A stretch of DNA of 64,000 nt from Paracentrotus lividus (Eukaryota; Echinodermata; Echinoidea; Camarodonta; Echinidae): positions 7,904,957-7,968,956 of the forward strand of contig CALNVZ010000649.1 of NCBI GenBank assembly GCA_940671915.1, given 5' to 3'. Numbering within the stretch: position 1 is the first letter of the stretch; every line of letters begins with the position of its first letter. This document shows positions 33,970-46,300 of the stretch, one piece after another. The position numbers and the translations under genes are program-made. The notes under the pieces were generated by a model that saw nothing but the letters and a program-made list of their open reading frames with translations, made no database searches and was not told the origin of the DNA.

Positions 33970-35677
33970 TATCATCCTCATCTTTATCATCATCATCCTC
34001 ACATTCATCATCACCAATGTCATCATCATCATCATCAATATCATCAATAATCTTCCTCCCTCCCTCAATCATCCATCAAAAATGTGGCTCCACCAACAAT
34101 CCATCTTTGTCAAAAATCCTTTTTAATATCCTCCTGAATAACCAGGATTATTATCTACTTGTGAAAATTGTATATTTTATTGGATGGCTCAGAACGGAAT
34201 CTACCATATTCCACGGTCAAATGTATGTACTGCTTTTTACAGGTCATGCCTTCTGAATAAAGATCATAGAAAATAATCATATTTGATCACTTTACTTTGT
34301 GGAATACCAAAATATTCCACTTGTTGGGGCGAATATTGCACTCGTCTTCAACTTGTCTTCAACTTGTGGAATATCTCTATTCTGAGCCATCCAATATACA
34401 TGTAATACAAATATTTCATAGGGCACTGTATTCAAGGAGTTTAACACAACACCATCTCTACTTTGTAAAAGACGATCATAAACCCATTAATATTGGTATA
34501 TTTCTTTGGTCCTTTATTGATATGCTTTTGCTTACATCTAACATCACAGAGCTCAAATTTGGATTCCATGCTTCTGGCACTACATGTACATCCATGAATT
34601 CACAATATCAAATCTTGATATCTGCATCAAATACAATCAATACAATATAATATTCATTATATGGCAGGTTGAAAAAGAAGTGAGATACAAAAGTGAAATT
34701 AGTATAAATTCATAAATTATGATTATACAAAATGCATATAAATATATAAATCATTGATCATAAATCTGATGAAACCCTGATTGAAAGAATTGGCTTACAC
34801 TTGTGTATGGACATGTCACTTGGTAATATAACAAAGGACACGCAAACGTCAAAAGTTGCATACGGGCAATGAATTTGATGGCACACAAGATAACACACCA
34901 ATGAACTTGCTTTTGAATGCTGCAGAAATAATGCCCTAAGCGAAATTAATTTTCTATTATATTATGTTTCTGGATATTTTTACATCTAGTATCAGAGGTA
35001 GTGGCAATCGGCAAAATTCAAAGTACATAAGTTAAAAGTTGTACAGTAAAAATTTCTTCTTATATTTGTTTGTTTTAAATAAAATAAATTGTCCAAAAAA
35101 TGGCCTTTTTAATTGACCAAGATGGAATGGACTTTTCAGTATGAAATCACCGATTATCAATGAAATACAAGGTTCAAACTAAAGAAAAAAATATATGTGG
35201 TTGTGATTGATATGAAAATGACAATATTAAAAATAATAATTACATATGCTTTTAGCCCTCAATATTTCTGGCAGCTATTTATGAAAAAGGAAATTAAGGG
35301 CGTCAACAGGGAAAGAATTGATACAATCAAATTTCTATTGAATAACGAGATATAAAAAATAGATTGCCATTTCTCAAATATTGACAAAATCACACAGATA
35401 AATTATATTGCATAAAATTAAAACATAGGTCAGTTCAACTGATCATGTATCAAATGAAGACAAACTTTGGTAAAAATTGCACATGTTTGGCTTATGGAAA
35501 CAAAATATACATATTTTGCATTACACTTATCATGTACAGACATCCTAATAACAACAAGATCGAACTGAATATTGGAAATACATATATAATGGAACAAGCA
35601 CTCTCGATTGTATACTCATTGAACATACAAATATTTCAACATTTATACCTTGATTGAAATATATTCATATTCAAAAC

Positions 35678-35712
<35 letters not shown>

Positions 35713-36660
35713 ATCCTGAGTTCTGGGGCAGTTAAACAAATTTTTGTGATATATTGCAAATTTGAAAGAACAATTTTTGCTGGCAACTGGTCATTATTCT
35801 GAATAAAAGGTGCATGTAACAATGATTACGATTGGCCGTTGCAATTCTCAGACTGATGGCAAACCTGTGTCTTAAGGAGCCCTGGCAATGATAGAGTATA
35901 AATCCTCACCCAATGACCCAATCAAATGAAATTTACACTGGATGTTTGAAGCCGCAAACGAATGACAGCTGCCAAACGACTTTTGGAAAATATATATAAC
36001 AGCTGCATAGTGAAAATATAAAGATTAAAAATCAGAAAGACAGGTCGTCAATTTGTGGCAGTCATGTGGTCTTGATTTAGTTGTGGTCTTCAGTAAATGT
36101 GAAATCCATCAGGTTTTGTAAGCTTGTTTCTATTTTGTGCCCCCCCCCCTAAAAACACACACACACACACAAGAATCTACATGATATGCATGTCAAGATC
36201 AATTTAATTACGTTTCTCTCAATTTTTTACTAATCTATTACTAGTACTACTCAAAATTTAATAACCTCATTATAACAAAATCATGTTATATTGCACACAT
36301 GTAACACAGACATACATGTACAGGTAATTCCGCCTAAGTCGAATCTCTTGAAACCATAAAAACTGTCCGACTTAGGAGAAATTCGACTTGTGAGAGGTGA
36401 ATAACACGTGTTTGTATAATCTGGAATAAATAATTGCTTTGACTTTACGTGATTATTTGACTTATAGAAGGTCGACTTATGCAGAGTTGACTTTATGCAC
36501 ACATGTTTAAAATCAGGAAACTGGATAAACTGTCGTTCAGATCTTTGTATCTTTGCTCATTTAAACTGGAGTAGGCTGTATCACCAATTCCAAATTTAGA
36601 AAAAAAATGGTACATGTTCAAATGAATTTTAAAAAGATAATAATGTACATATAGTTGAAC
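33970..36660. other. Intergenic, no gene seen
   Basis: AT-rich DNA with (atc)n at 33970-34070, a T-run at 35680-35708, (ac)n at 36155-36170 and a small inverted repeat around 36330-36490 built on cctaagtcgaat / attcgactt. No frame shows coding character. Confidence 0.5.
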
Positions 36661-36662
36661 TA

Positions 36663-37397
36663 TCAACTATCAGGAGACTGTCCTGGATCCTGTGCTCCCT
36701 CTGAACGAACCACTCCTCTACCCCTAGTTCTCACGGTTCCATTACCCCTTGCTGCTGTACCAGCTCTTCTGCCTACTGCATCGCCCCCACCTGTTGCTCC
36801 TGCAGACCTGCTTCCTGTGCCCCTGGAAGGAACTCCAGAACCCATGGATGGACCCCCTGCACCTCTAGAGGAACTCCCTGTGCCCCTGGATGCACTTCCT
36901 GTGGCCCTATACGAACCCATCGAGCCTCTGGATGGGCCTGCACAGCTTGTGGATGGATCTCCGGAGGCCCGAGAGGAACTCCCTGTGCCTCTAGATGAAC
37001 TCCCTGCGCCTCTAGAGGAACTCCCTGTAGTCCTAGAGGATCTCTGTCCACTCGTTGAGGAAGGGCCTACACCCCTTGAAGAAGCTTCTGCACTCCTGGA
37101 TGAAGTCCCTACACTCCTTGACGATGCCCCTGCACCCCTTAACGATGCTCCGGCGCCCCTTGAAGAAGCTTCTACACTCCTAGATGAACTCCCTGCGGAC
37201 CTTGACGAAGCCCCTGCACTCCTGGATGGTCCTGTGACTGCACCCCTACCAGACCCAGTACCTGCACCACCTCCTCTTCCTCGAGACCTGGATGAGGATG
37301 GTGCAGAGGCGGTGGAGGAGGTGGAGGAGGCAGAGGATGCTGGAGAAGAAGCTCGGATAGGATGGGAGAGCGTCCGCCTGACCTGACCAGACTTCGG
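36663..37397 (-). other. BTBD8: BTBD8-like last exon: Ser/Gly/Arg-rich repeat tail
   Basis: The acceptor ttcttacag at 37398-37406 (minus strand) and phase 0 with the previous exon fix the frame. It codes 244 residues with about 20 imperfect hexapeptides of the type SSRGAG, SSRSAG, SSRGTG, then RTRGRGVVRSEG and the stop TGA. Basic, low-complexity, RG-containing, probably disordered. The complementary strand also has a 243-codon open frame (Pro/Leu/Glu-rich), which is a shadow of this exon. Confidence 0.85.
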
Positions 37398-40300
37398 CTG
37401 TAAGAAAAGAAAAAGAGCAACTTAGTAGTGAAATTTACAGTAAACATCCTCCAATGCACTGTCGATCACCAGCAATTCTGAAAACAAGTTGGGCACATAA
37501 AACAAACATCAACCATAATTTTGAAAAGGAACTCACTTTCTTTCAATAATTTCAAGCCATCTAATCTTGTGTTATTTGAACACATCTAGTTGATAGTCTT
37601 GGCCAAAGAAAATTGTTTAGATTTTTTATAAATATTATTTTAGCTTATTCCATCGTCATCATTATGAAATCTGTGCCCTAAGAGTTACGATTGATTGCAA
37701 ATCGAGAGTAGATTATAATCAGGATGCATGTTGCAAAGATCTCTAGCATAAAAGTCTTGATTGTAACCAATCAGAACGCTTGTTTCAAATTTGCAATTGG
37801 TTGTAACTCTTTATGCTACAGGGCACTGGTAATTACTGGGATGCAAACTCCTTTATATGTGTAAAGTTGCATTACATGGGCTGTTAGAGGTGGGGGCTGT
37901 TAGAGGTGGGGGCTGTTAGAGGTGGGGGCTGTTAAAGACGGCGTATCGTGAGCTTCCATGAGTAATTTAACACCATGGATATTTATCCAGTAACAGGTGT
38001 GTTCCATCACCTGATTTTTATGACCACAGCCAGACCTTATGTAATGCCTTGTATATTCCACCCATTGCCCCATCTGGTAAAGTCATTCAATCTCACTTTC
38101 CCTAGCCCGATCATGTCCGAAGCTGTCCATGGTGGACAGTTTGTTTTGCTGTGGTCAAGAAAATTACCTTCAAGACAGGTACCCAATGTGCTTTTTACCA
38201 AGTCTGGGTTCAGCAAATTTTGATCCACTCCCCATCAAAGCTCAAGCCCCTATGGCTTTAATATGTGGAGTGGATGGAGGAGCCATAGAGATAAGAATCT
38301 ACTGTAGAGCCAGAAATGTTACTGTGCATGAAACTTTTGCGAATATCGCGAGGAGGCAAGATTCGCAAAAGTAAAATGCCTGCGAAAGTTTAGGTCTACA
38401 CGATGCATTGAATGCAAGTTCAATACTGTATGAGTAAGTTATCTGGGCAATTCAAGAAATTTGCCACAAGAAAACGCCACCAGCTCAAACTCGCAAAGTT
38501 TCATTTCACTAATGCTTTTGGTTGCCGTATAATGTATACATGTATACATGTATCTCTAATAGTAATACAGCCTACAGGTAAATTTAGGAGATCATACATT
38601 TTGACATTATATCAATTTACTCCTTTCTGTAACATTTATGACTGATATATTACAGACCAACATATTAGAAAACAATACATCTATCAGGATAGGTTAATTT
38701 ATACTCAGGAATGGGCTTTGTGTTAAAGGGATGCAGTAACATTGAATTATATTCAAATCGCAATTTATTTGATTTAGCTCATTTTGCCAACATAATTATA
38801 AACACATAGGTCAGTCTGGTATCTCTTCAAAATTGTAAGCTAATTGCTTGCTTTACTTTTGAGATATCAATGATTTCATACTCCAATTTTTAAACCCATC
38901 CCCATGCTTTTCAACACAGCACAGCATACACCGCATTTCCTGTCATATATTCCCCGTCCCTAGTGGCCTGCTGAGCTTGCAACAGAGGGGTAGTCAATTA
39001 ACTTGTGTTTGGCTGTATGCTTAGCATACTTTGTTACACTGTTTTAAGGTAGTTAATGACTTCTACTTGATCTGAAACCTTCAGTAGTTTGTTTTTACTG
39101 TTAGAGCAATATCATTTTATTCATCTTGATCTAATTGCTCTTGTTTTTGAAAGTTACCAAATCCCTTTAAAATCATATGAAGCATAGGATGGCTTACTCT
39201 TTGAGAGCTGGATAATACTGGTTTCTTTGTAGTTGTCTTAGACAAACCTTCATCCACATATACTGCATCTGTTAAAACAAACAAACAAAATTTACAGTGA
39301 AAGTTAATGTTTTTCATATCTATATAATTTGTGCATTTCATAATACATACACACAAGTTGCACCCTTATTGGGACGTCACTCGTCTGCGTTATTCATGAG
39401 AAATTGGTTAAAAAGAGTGTACTCAACACCATGCATTAATCGCTATTTTTCTCTTTCAAAGTGATTGCAAACCTGACTTAAACACTGGGAACACACTTTT
39501 AATTCTAGTGATTTATCATTATTCCTCCCTGCACTTGGGATTCATTGTTCAGTTAAATATTTCTTTAAATTTCAATTGTCATTTGCAGTGCATGCTATAG
39601 CCCATAGTAAAAACTAAGTTGTCAAAGCACAAAGAAAATTAGGCATCTTATGATAATGGACATTGGTGGCGCATGTATTATGAAACACACATATAACATC
39701 ATAATAAAAGCAACATGAAAAAACTACAACCCACTCCAATTAAATAAAGGTGAGTAGGTAAAAGCCAATTTATCTTATTTTAATGAAATCTCTTGGGGAT
39801 ACATGTATATGGCAGACACAGGTTCACATGTTGGAAATTGTAAATTATAATGGGAGTCAACTGTAATTTTCAATTCACTGAATGACTTGAAAAATGCAAT
39901 TTTATAACTCGTAGGTTTGGATTGCTTTTGATATCAAATATTTGGAAATGTGTATTGCTTCTTTAATCCTATTTTTGATGAGCGACAGGTTTTGTTTATT
40001 ACAACAATGCTTTAGACATATCCCCATGGGTAATTGCCCCTTAGAAGAGTGATGAAAAGGGTAATTAATATGCCAATGCATTCATATTAATCAGTTTGAA
40101 CCAAGCAAACATTCCTGCACAGGAGCTGAAATGTACATGGTGGCGCAATCAGTAGAGCATCTGCCTCATGAACGGGAGACCGGGCGTTCGATCCCCGGTC
40201 GAATCATACCAAAGACTTGAAAAATGGGGCCCTCTGCCTTCTAGCCGGGCACTCGGTATTTGGGAATGGAGAGGGGGCAATAATGACATTATGTCATGCA

Positions 40301-43300
40301 GGGCCCGCTGGGAGGACAGTTCAAAAGAGCTGAAGTGGCTAGCCTGGGTAAATACATTAATACAATGTTATTATTACAAATATACATCCATACTCACCCT
40401 TTCTTATCTGTCGCTGCAGTTCTTCAGGTAACGTCTTAAACCCCTCTGTGTGGACGATGTAGCTAGCATTACTCACAATGTAATTATAAACCCTGTCGTA
40501 GAATCCACCCACGGCTGTATACGCTTCCTACACAAAAGAAAAAGAGGCATTCCTTCAATTGTACTACTTGGGCAATTCCATGTTTTTGTTATTTGTTTTT
40601 ACTTTTTTTTTCTGCATCACATACAACACAGCACTATTTTCATATCTGTCATACAGGATGTGTTATCCAGTCAAGTTCTTGTACAAGTTCCTCCTACAAT
40701 GCCCTTTCCTGCCTTCCCCCTGTTCCCCAGCTGATCTTACTACCCTTTTGCCTAATGGGATCGCCTGTGTTCGGTATTGGGCAGAGTCTGAATCAATTTC
40801 TAATTCAACTAAAAAAGGAATCACAAACACAGATAAACAAAAATTGAGAGAAAGGACTCGAGAAGAAGAAGAAGTTTTTGTACCACTTCTTGTAGTCCTT
40901 AATGATTACCATCAGTTACAACATATCCTTTTTTTTCAGGTTCAAAAGTTGTAAAAGGTTGATAACTGAATGTTCAAGAGCTAAAAATTTTGAATAAAGA
41001 ACAGAAAAAAACTATCTTGTGAAAATGTCATTGGTGTACATTTAAATTTCATTAATGATGCTTGAAACACCATCTTCCTAATAATGACACAGAGCTGATT
41101 CATAGGTCCAAAGCCAAAGACTATATCATTTTTGTTATGTCAAAATAAACTGACAATGTTTTAGCTCCAAATTTAATCAGATTTTTGGCAATATTTCTTC
41201 CTCATTTTCATTAATGATGCTTGAAACGCCATCTTCCTAATAATGACACAGAGCTGATTCATAGGTCTACAGCCAAAGAATATATCATTTTTGTTATGTC
41301 AAAATAACACTGGTGTCTTATCTTTTTAAACTGACAATGTTCTAGCTCCAAATTTAATCAGATTTTTGGCAATATTTCTTCCCCATGTTGAAGTAAAATA
41401 CTTAGAGTTCTGAATCCTACTTACTTGGTTCCACTCTGCCTCAGCTGTCTTCTTCTTGTAAAGCTTCCATAGCGCTCTGAAGTTTACATCAGCATTATCC
41501 AGGGTCAGACCAGCTACTACCCTCCCAAACAACTGCTCCATCACATCCACCTTCCAACCCATGCCCTAAAATAGAGGAAAGTCACAGTTGAAGGTGATAG
41601 AGGTCAGGCCATATTGACCTTCATTGTTAAAAGCTCAATATTACGAGAGTAAACCAGAAATACTTACATGTTAATTATTTATTACTGAACGCATATTAAC
41701 ATCCACCATCCACCCGTGCCCTACAAAGAGGAAATGTCATGATTGGAGGTCACTAGGGGTCAAGGGGTCAGGCTGTATTGACCTTTATTGTAAAAAAAAA
41801 AATATATTGTGTGAGTAAACCTATATTATCCAGCGTCAGCCCGGCTACAACCTTCCATACCAACTGCTTCCTTACATCCAACTTCCAAACTGTGCCATGT
41901 ATAATTGCATTTTCGTCTAATTCCCAAATGAACATTTGGTCTATTACCAGTTTGTTGCAGGGAATAGACTACGTAGTGTTAGACTAAGTGGACATTAGAC
42001 GAAATGGGCATTGTTCAAAATGGAAATTAGACAAAATGGTGAATAGGTGAGGTGGCAATTAGACCAGAGAGGGATTAGACAAACTGGTTGTAGGAAACAG
42101 AATTAGACCAAGAGGGGATTTAGACAAACTGGTTGTAGAGGAACAGAATAGACCAGAGGGGATTAGACAAACTGGTTGTAGAGGAAACAGAATTAGACCA
42201 AGAGGGGATTAGACAAACTGGTTTGTAGAGAAACGAATTAGACCAAGAGGGGATTAGACAAACTGGTTGTAGAGGAAAGAATTAGACAAGAGGGGATTAG
42301 ACAAACTGGTTGTAGAGGAAACAGAATTAGACCAAAGGGGATTAGACAACTGGTTGTAGGAAACAGAATTAGCCAAGAGGGGATTAGACAAACTGGTTGT
42401 AAGGAAACAGAATTAGACCAAGAGGGATTAGACAAACTGGTTGTAGAGGAAACAGAATTAGACCAAGAGGGGTTAGACAAACTGGTTGTAGAGGAAACAG
42501 AATTAACCAAGAGGGGATTAGACAAACTGGTTGTAGAGGAACAGAATTAGACCAAGAGGGGATTAGACAAACTGGTTGTAGAGGAAACAGAATTAGACAA
42601 GAGGGGATTAGACAAACTGGTTGTAGAGGAACAGAATTAGACCAAGAGGGGATTAGACAAACTGGTTGTAGAGGAAACAGAATTAGACCAAGAGGGATAG
42701 ACAAAACTGGTTGTAGAGGAAACAGACATTAAACCATGTGGGATGAGACTAAACGGGCATACGTCAAAGTGGGTTTTAGACCAAGAGGCAATTTACCAGT
42801 CCCATTACACCTACCTTCAGGTATTTATCTTCAAACTCAGAGCTGAGGATTTGACGAAAGTAGTCACAGGAAAACTGCAGGACTTTCTTCCTGGTCTTGG
42901 AGGTGATCTCCTTGGCAGGTTCAGCCCAGGGGCTCTGACCGAGAGGAAGGCTTAGCTTGATCTTATCCAGCTGGAACAAGATCTCAACCACGTTCTTCAC
43001 AGTCTACAGAGGGGAAAAAATGGCCTGTGTATTATATTCATCGTTATTATACAGGACGAGTCTGACATAATAGTAACTCATGTGAAATAGACCTTTGTTA
43101 AAAAAAAATTAAAAATTACAAATGTCTTGCACACTTTCTAGTTTCTGCTTTTTTCAAAATTTTGACTTTGAATGACTATATTTTTCTTATGTCTAAAGAT
43201 AATATGCCATAGTGCAGATTTTTGTGTAGCCCAACCCATAAGCTTTCCAAAAATGTATAGTTTGTTGGGGATACAGGTACTTAATGAGAAAACTGTGCTT

Positions 43301-46300
43301 GATTATATACCGTGTGGTCGTTTTCGCATGGGAATAGGGCACCTGCCACCTTAAAGGGATGCAGTAACATTGAATGATATTTAAATCACATTTATTTGAT
43401 TTAGCTTATTTTGCCAACATAATTATAAACACTTAGGTCAGTCTGGTATCTCTTCAAAATTGGAAGCAAATTGCTTGCTTTACCTTCGAGATATCAATGA
43501 TTTCATACTCATAATTTATAAACCAACACCGGATGATTTATAAAACCATGTGCTTTTCCACACACCCATTTCCTGTTGTAAAGTTCCCCGTCTCTAGCGG
43601 CCTGGTGGGTTATCAGCAGAGGGTACTGGTGTTCGGCTGTATGCTTGGCATTGTTTGTTACACTGTTTTAAGGTAGTAAATGACTTCCATTTGATCTGAA
43701 ACTTTCAGTAGTTTGTTTTTACTGTTAGAACAATATAATTTTATTAATCTTGATATAATTGCTCCTGTTTTTGAAAGCTACTTTAAATGGATGGGTGCTG
43801 GTCCCAACATGACAAGATAAGCAAAGATTGGAATGTACGAAGAGATTTTGTTATAACGCAGAATTAGGTTTGGTCCTGAGGAGTGGACTGTAGAAAACTT
43901 ACCAAAATCTCCGAGACATCTTTAGAGCAAGTTTCCAACATCTCCGGAGGAAGACTGGCAAAGGTCTTCTGAACCCAGAATCGATCTATGTTCTTAGACA
44001 TCCACCTAGGGTAGGGTAAGGAATTGAAGATTAGAAACACAGAAACAAGCCATTTTCTTTGAAATCCGCCTACATTTGAATGACTTCCACATTGATTTTA
44101 TATTTTTGTGGAAGAATACTGTGTCTTCTTTAACAATGCTAGCATTATAAATTGTGTTAATAATAATATACATGTAATAATGACAATATTTATAATGTGC
44201 AACATATCTATCTCTAGAGATGCTAAAGGCGCACAAAATTGAGGTTATTATGCGAAATTCAACATGAAAGACTACTTCTGAACATGACATAAAAAAAATA
44301 ATCAGTAGGGCCTATGCATGAAGCATCGGTTTTAAGCATTGTTTTGAAAGTAGAAAGGGTGCTGGCCGTTTGGATAGAAAAAGGAAACCTATTCCACAAG
44401 GAGGAGCTGCAGATGCAAATGCTCTAACTCCCTGTTTCATTTGATACATATTTCTTTTAGCCTAAAATTATTAGCTAAACATAAACCAGAACGTCCTGTA
44501 ATATGGGGTGATACAAGAGAAGAGATATATTCTGGAGCCAAATCATTATTAAAGCGAGTTGCCTATAATGATAGTTTTAACAATAACTTTGATGGATACT
44601 CACCTTAGACATGTCTGCGATAGGTCAGGCAAACCATAGCTCTCACACAATGCATAGCAAACAGGAACTAGGCCCAAGCACTCAGTACACAGTGGCTATT
44701 AATGAAATGAAGAAAAATGTGGAGCCATAGTATTTAGATTGATAGAAGGAACATATTTTGTCTAGTTCTTTTCTGTTTCGCACAGGGTACTCAATTTATC
44801 AACAATGTAGAATAGGAAAACAGATTGATATAATTTCTTCCCATCATTGAAGAATATGACAATGCCTAACAATGCCTCTTGAAAGGAAAAAAAGTGGCTT
44901 ATTTCATAAAAAATAGATTGGTACATTATCTTCCTATACCTCATAAAAATGTTGATGACGAAGCATTTCTTTTAAAAGGAAATGACACCAGTCTCTCTTG
45001 AAAGGAAAAAATGTGACTTATTTCATGACATAAATGAAGATTGATATACTTTCTTCCTATACCTCACAAATAGATGTCAATGTCTATCTTGTGAAATAAA
45101 TGACACCAGTTCCTCTTTGAAAGGAAAAAAAAGGTGACTTATTTCATAAACTTGATTGGTAAACTTTCTTCCTTCATGTACCCAAAAGTAGCTAACAATG
45201 TCTACCTTATGAAATAAATTACACCAGTCTTCTTGAGATGAAAGATACATGTAGTGACTTATTCAATATACGTAGATTGATATTCTTTCTTCCTATACCC
45301 AACAAGTAGGTGACAATGTCTACCTTGTGAAATAAATGACACCAATCTCTCTTGAGATGAAAGGCAGTAATCTCTTTCAAGCCTTCTAGTCCATACATAT
45401 CAGAAGCTCCAAGCAGATCCCTGTAAACAATGAAACATTTATCATACATTCTAAAACAAATTGAACATACAAATATGTTAAATCAGAAACACAGAAAACA
45501 AAATGTATCTATGTCCTATTATGTTATCTTTGGATATATAACTCATACAGATTAGTTTCTTGCAGCAGCCAAATCTGCTAAAGGGTCATTCCATGCCAAT
45601 TCACCCAATGGGTTACACCCTACCGTCTCAGAATTTGCTCAAATTTGGTACACATAAAGTTTAACCATTACCTTTCCATGAAACAAAAAAAAATTAGGGT
45701 AAACGGTCCGTCAGTTTCCGAGCTATGGCCGCCCTTTTTGATTCGTTTTGGCAAAAATGGGTGTGACCTTCCATTTCAACGGCACAATGCGCCTGAACTG
45801 GTGACCAATTTTTTTGGAACTGGTACCATTCAAAAGGAAATTCAAAGAGGAATTCAAAAATGGTATCAAAAATATTTATTGGAGCAATTAAAGTGCTATG
45901 ACCTTTGACCTTTCCTTTAACCTTGATTTTGACCCCCAGACGAATAATATTTTTACTTGATTTTGATGTATGTTAATTGTCAGATATAATATTAACATAA
46001 CATGTAAATATCTAGGATGATATTTTATTTCTTCACCTTTAAACATCTTCTTAATGTAATTTACAAGTTACTGTTACCCCACATACTGATATTTGTGTTG
46101 GTAATGTGTGTACAAAGTCTCCATTATAGGCTTACTTGAATACTTCCAAACTGAAGTTAAATTTACATTCAATAAACAGAAAACTAAACATTTCAGGTAA
46201 TAAAAGGAAACATTAAACACAATGATAATGTATTACATTAATGTAGATCCACTTGCTTATTGAATAGAGACATTTGTTTAGCCCTTTTGATTGGGGTGCA

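Noticed and set aside
36655-37386. 243-codon + strand frame, Pro/Leu/Glu-rich repeats
   Set aside because: It is antisense to the BTBD8-like last exon, whose splice sites and phase are consistent. It has no splice or promoter context of its own.
40138-40212. Possible functional tRNA with CAT-like anticodon loop
   Set aside because: The A and B boxes are good but no acceptor stem closes and the anticodon stem is mispaired. The sequence continues into a SINE body found elsewhere in the window.
42238-42704. Minus-strand frames with Cys-Leu-Ile-Pro-Ser repeats
   Set aside because: Produced by the 46-bp minisatellite, whose frame changes with each small indel.
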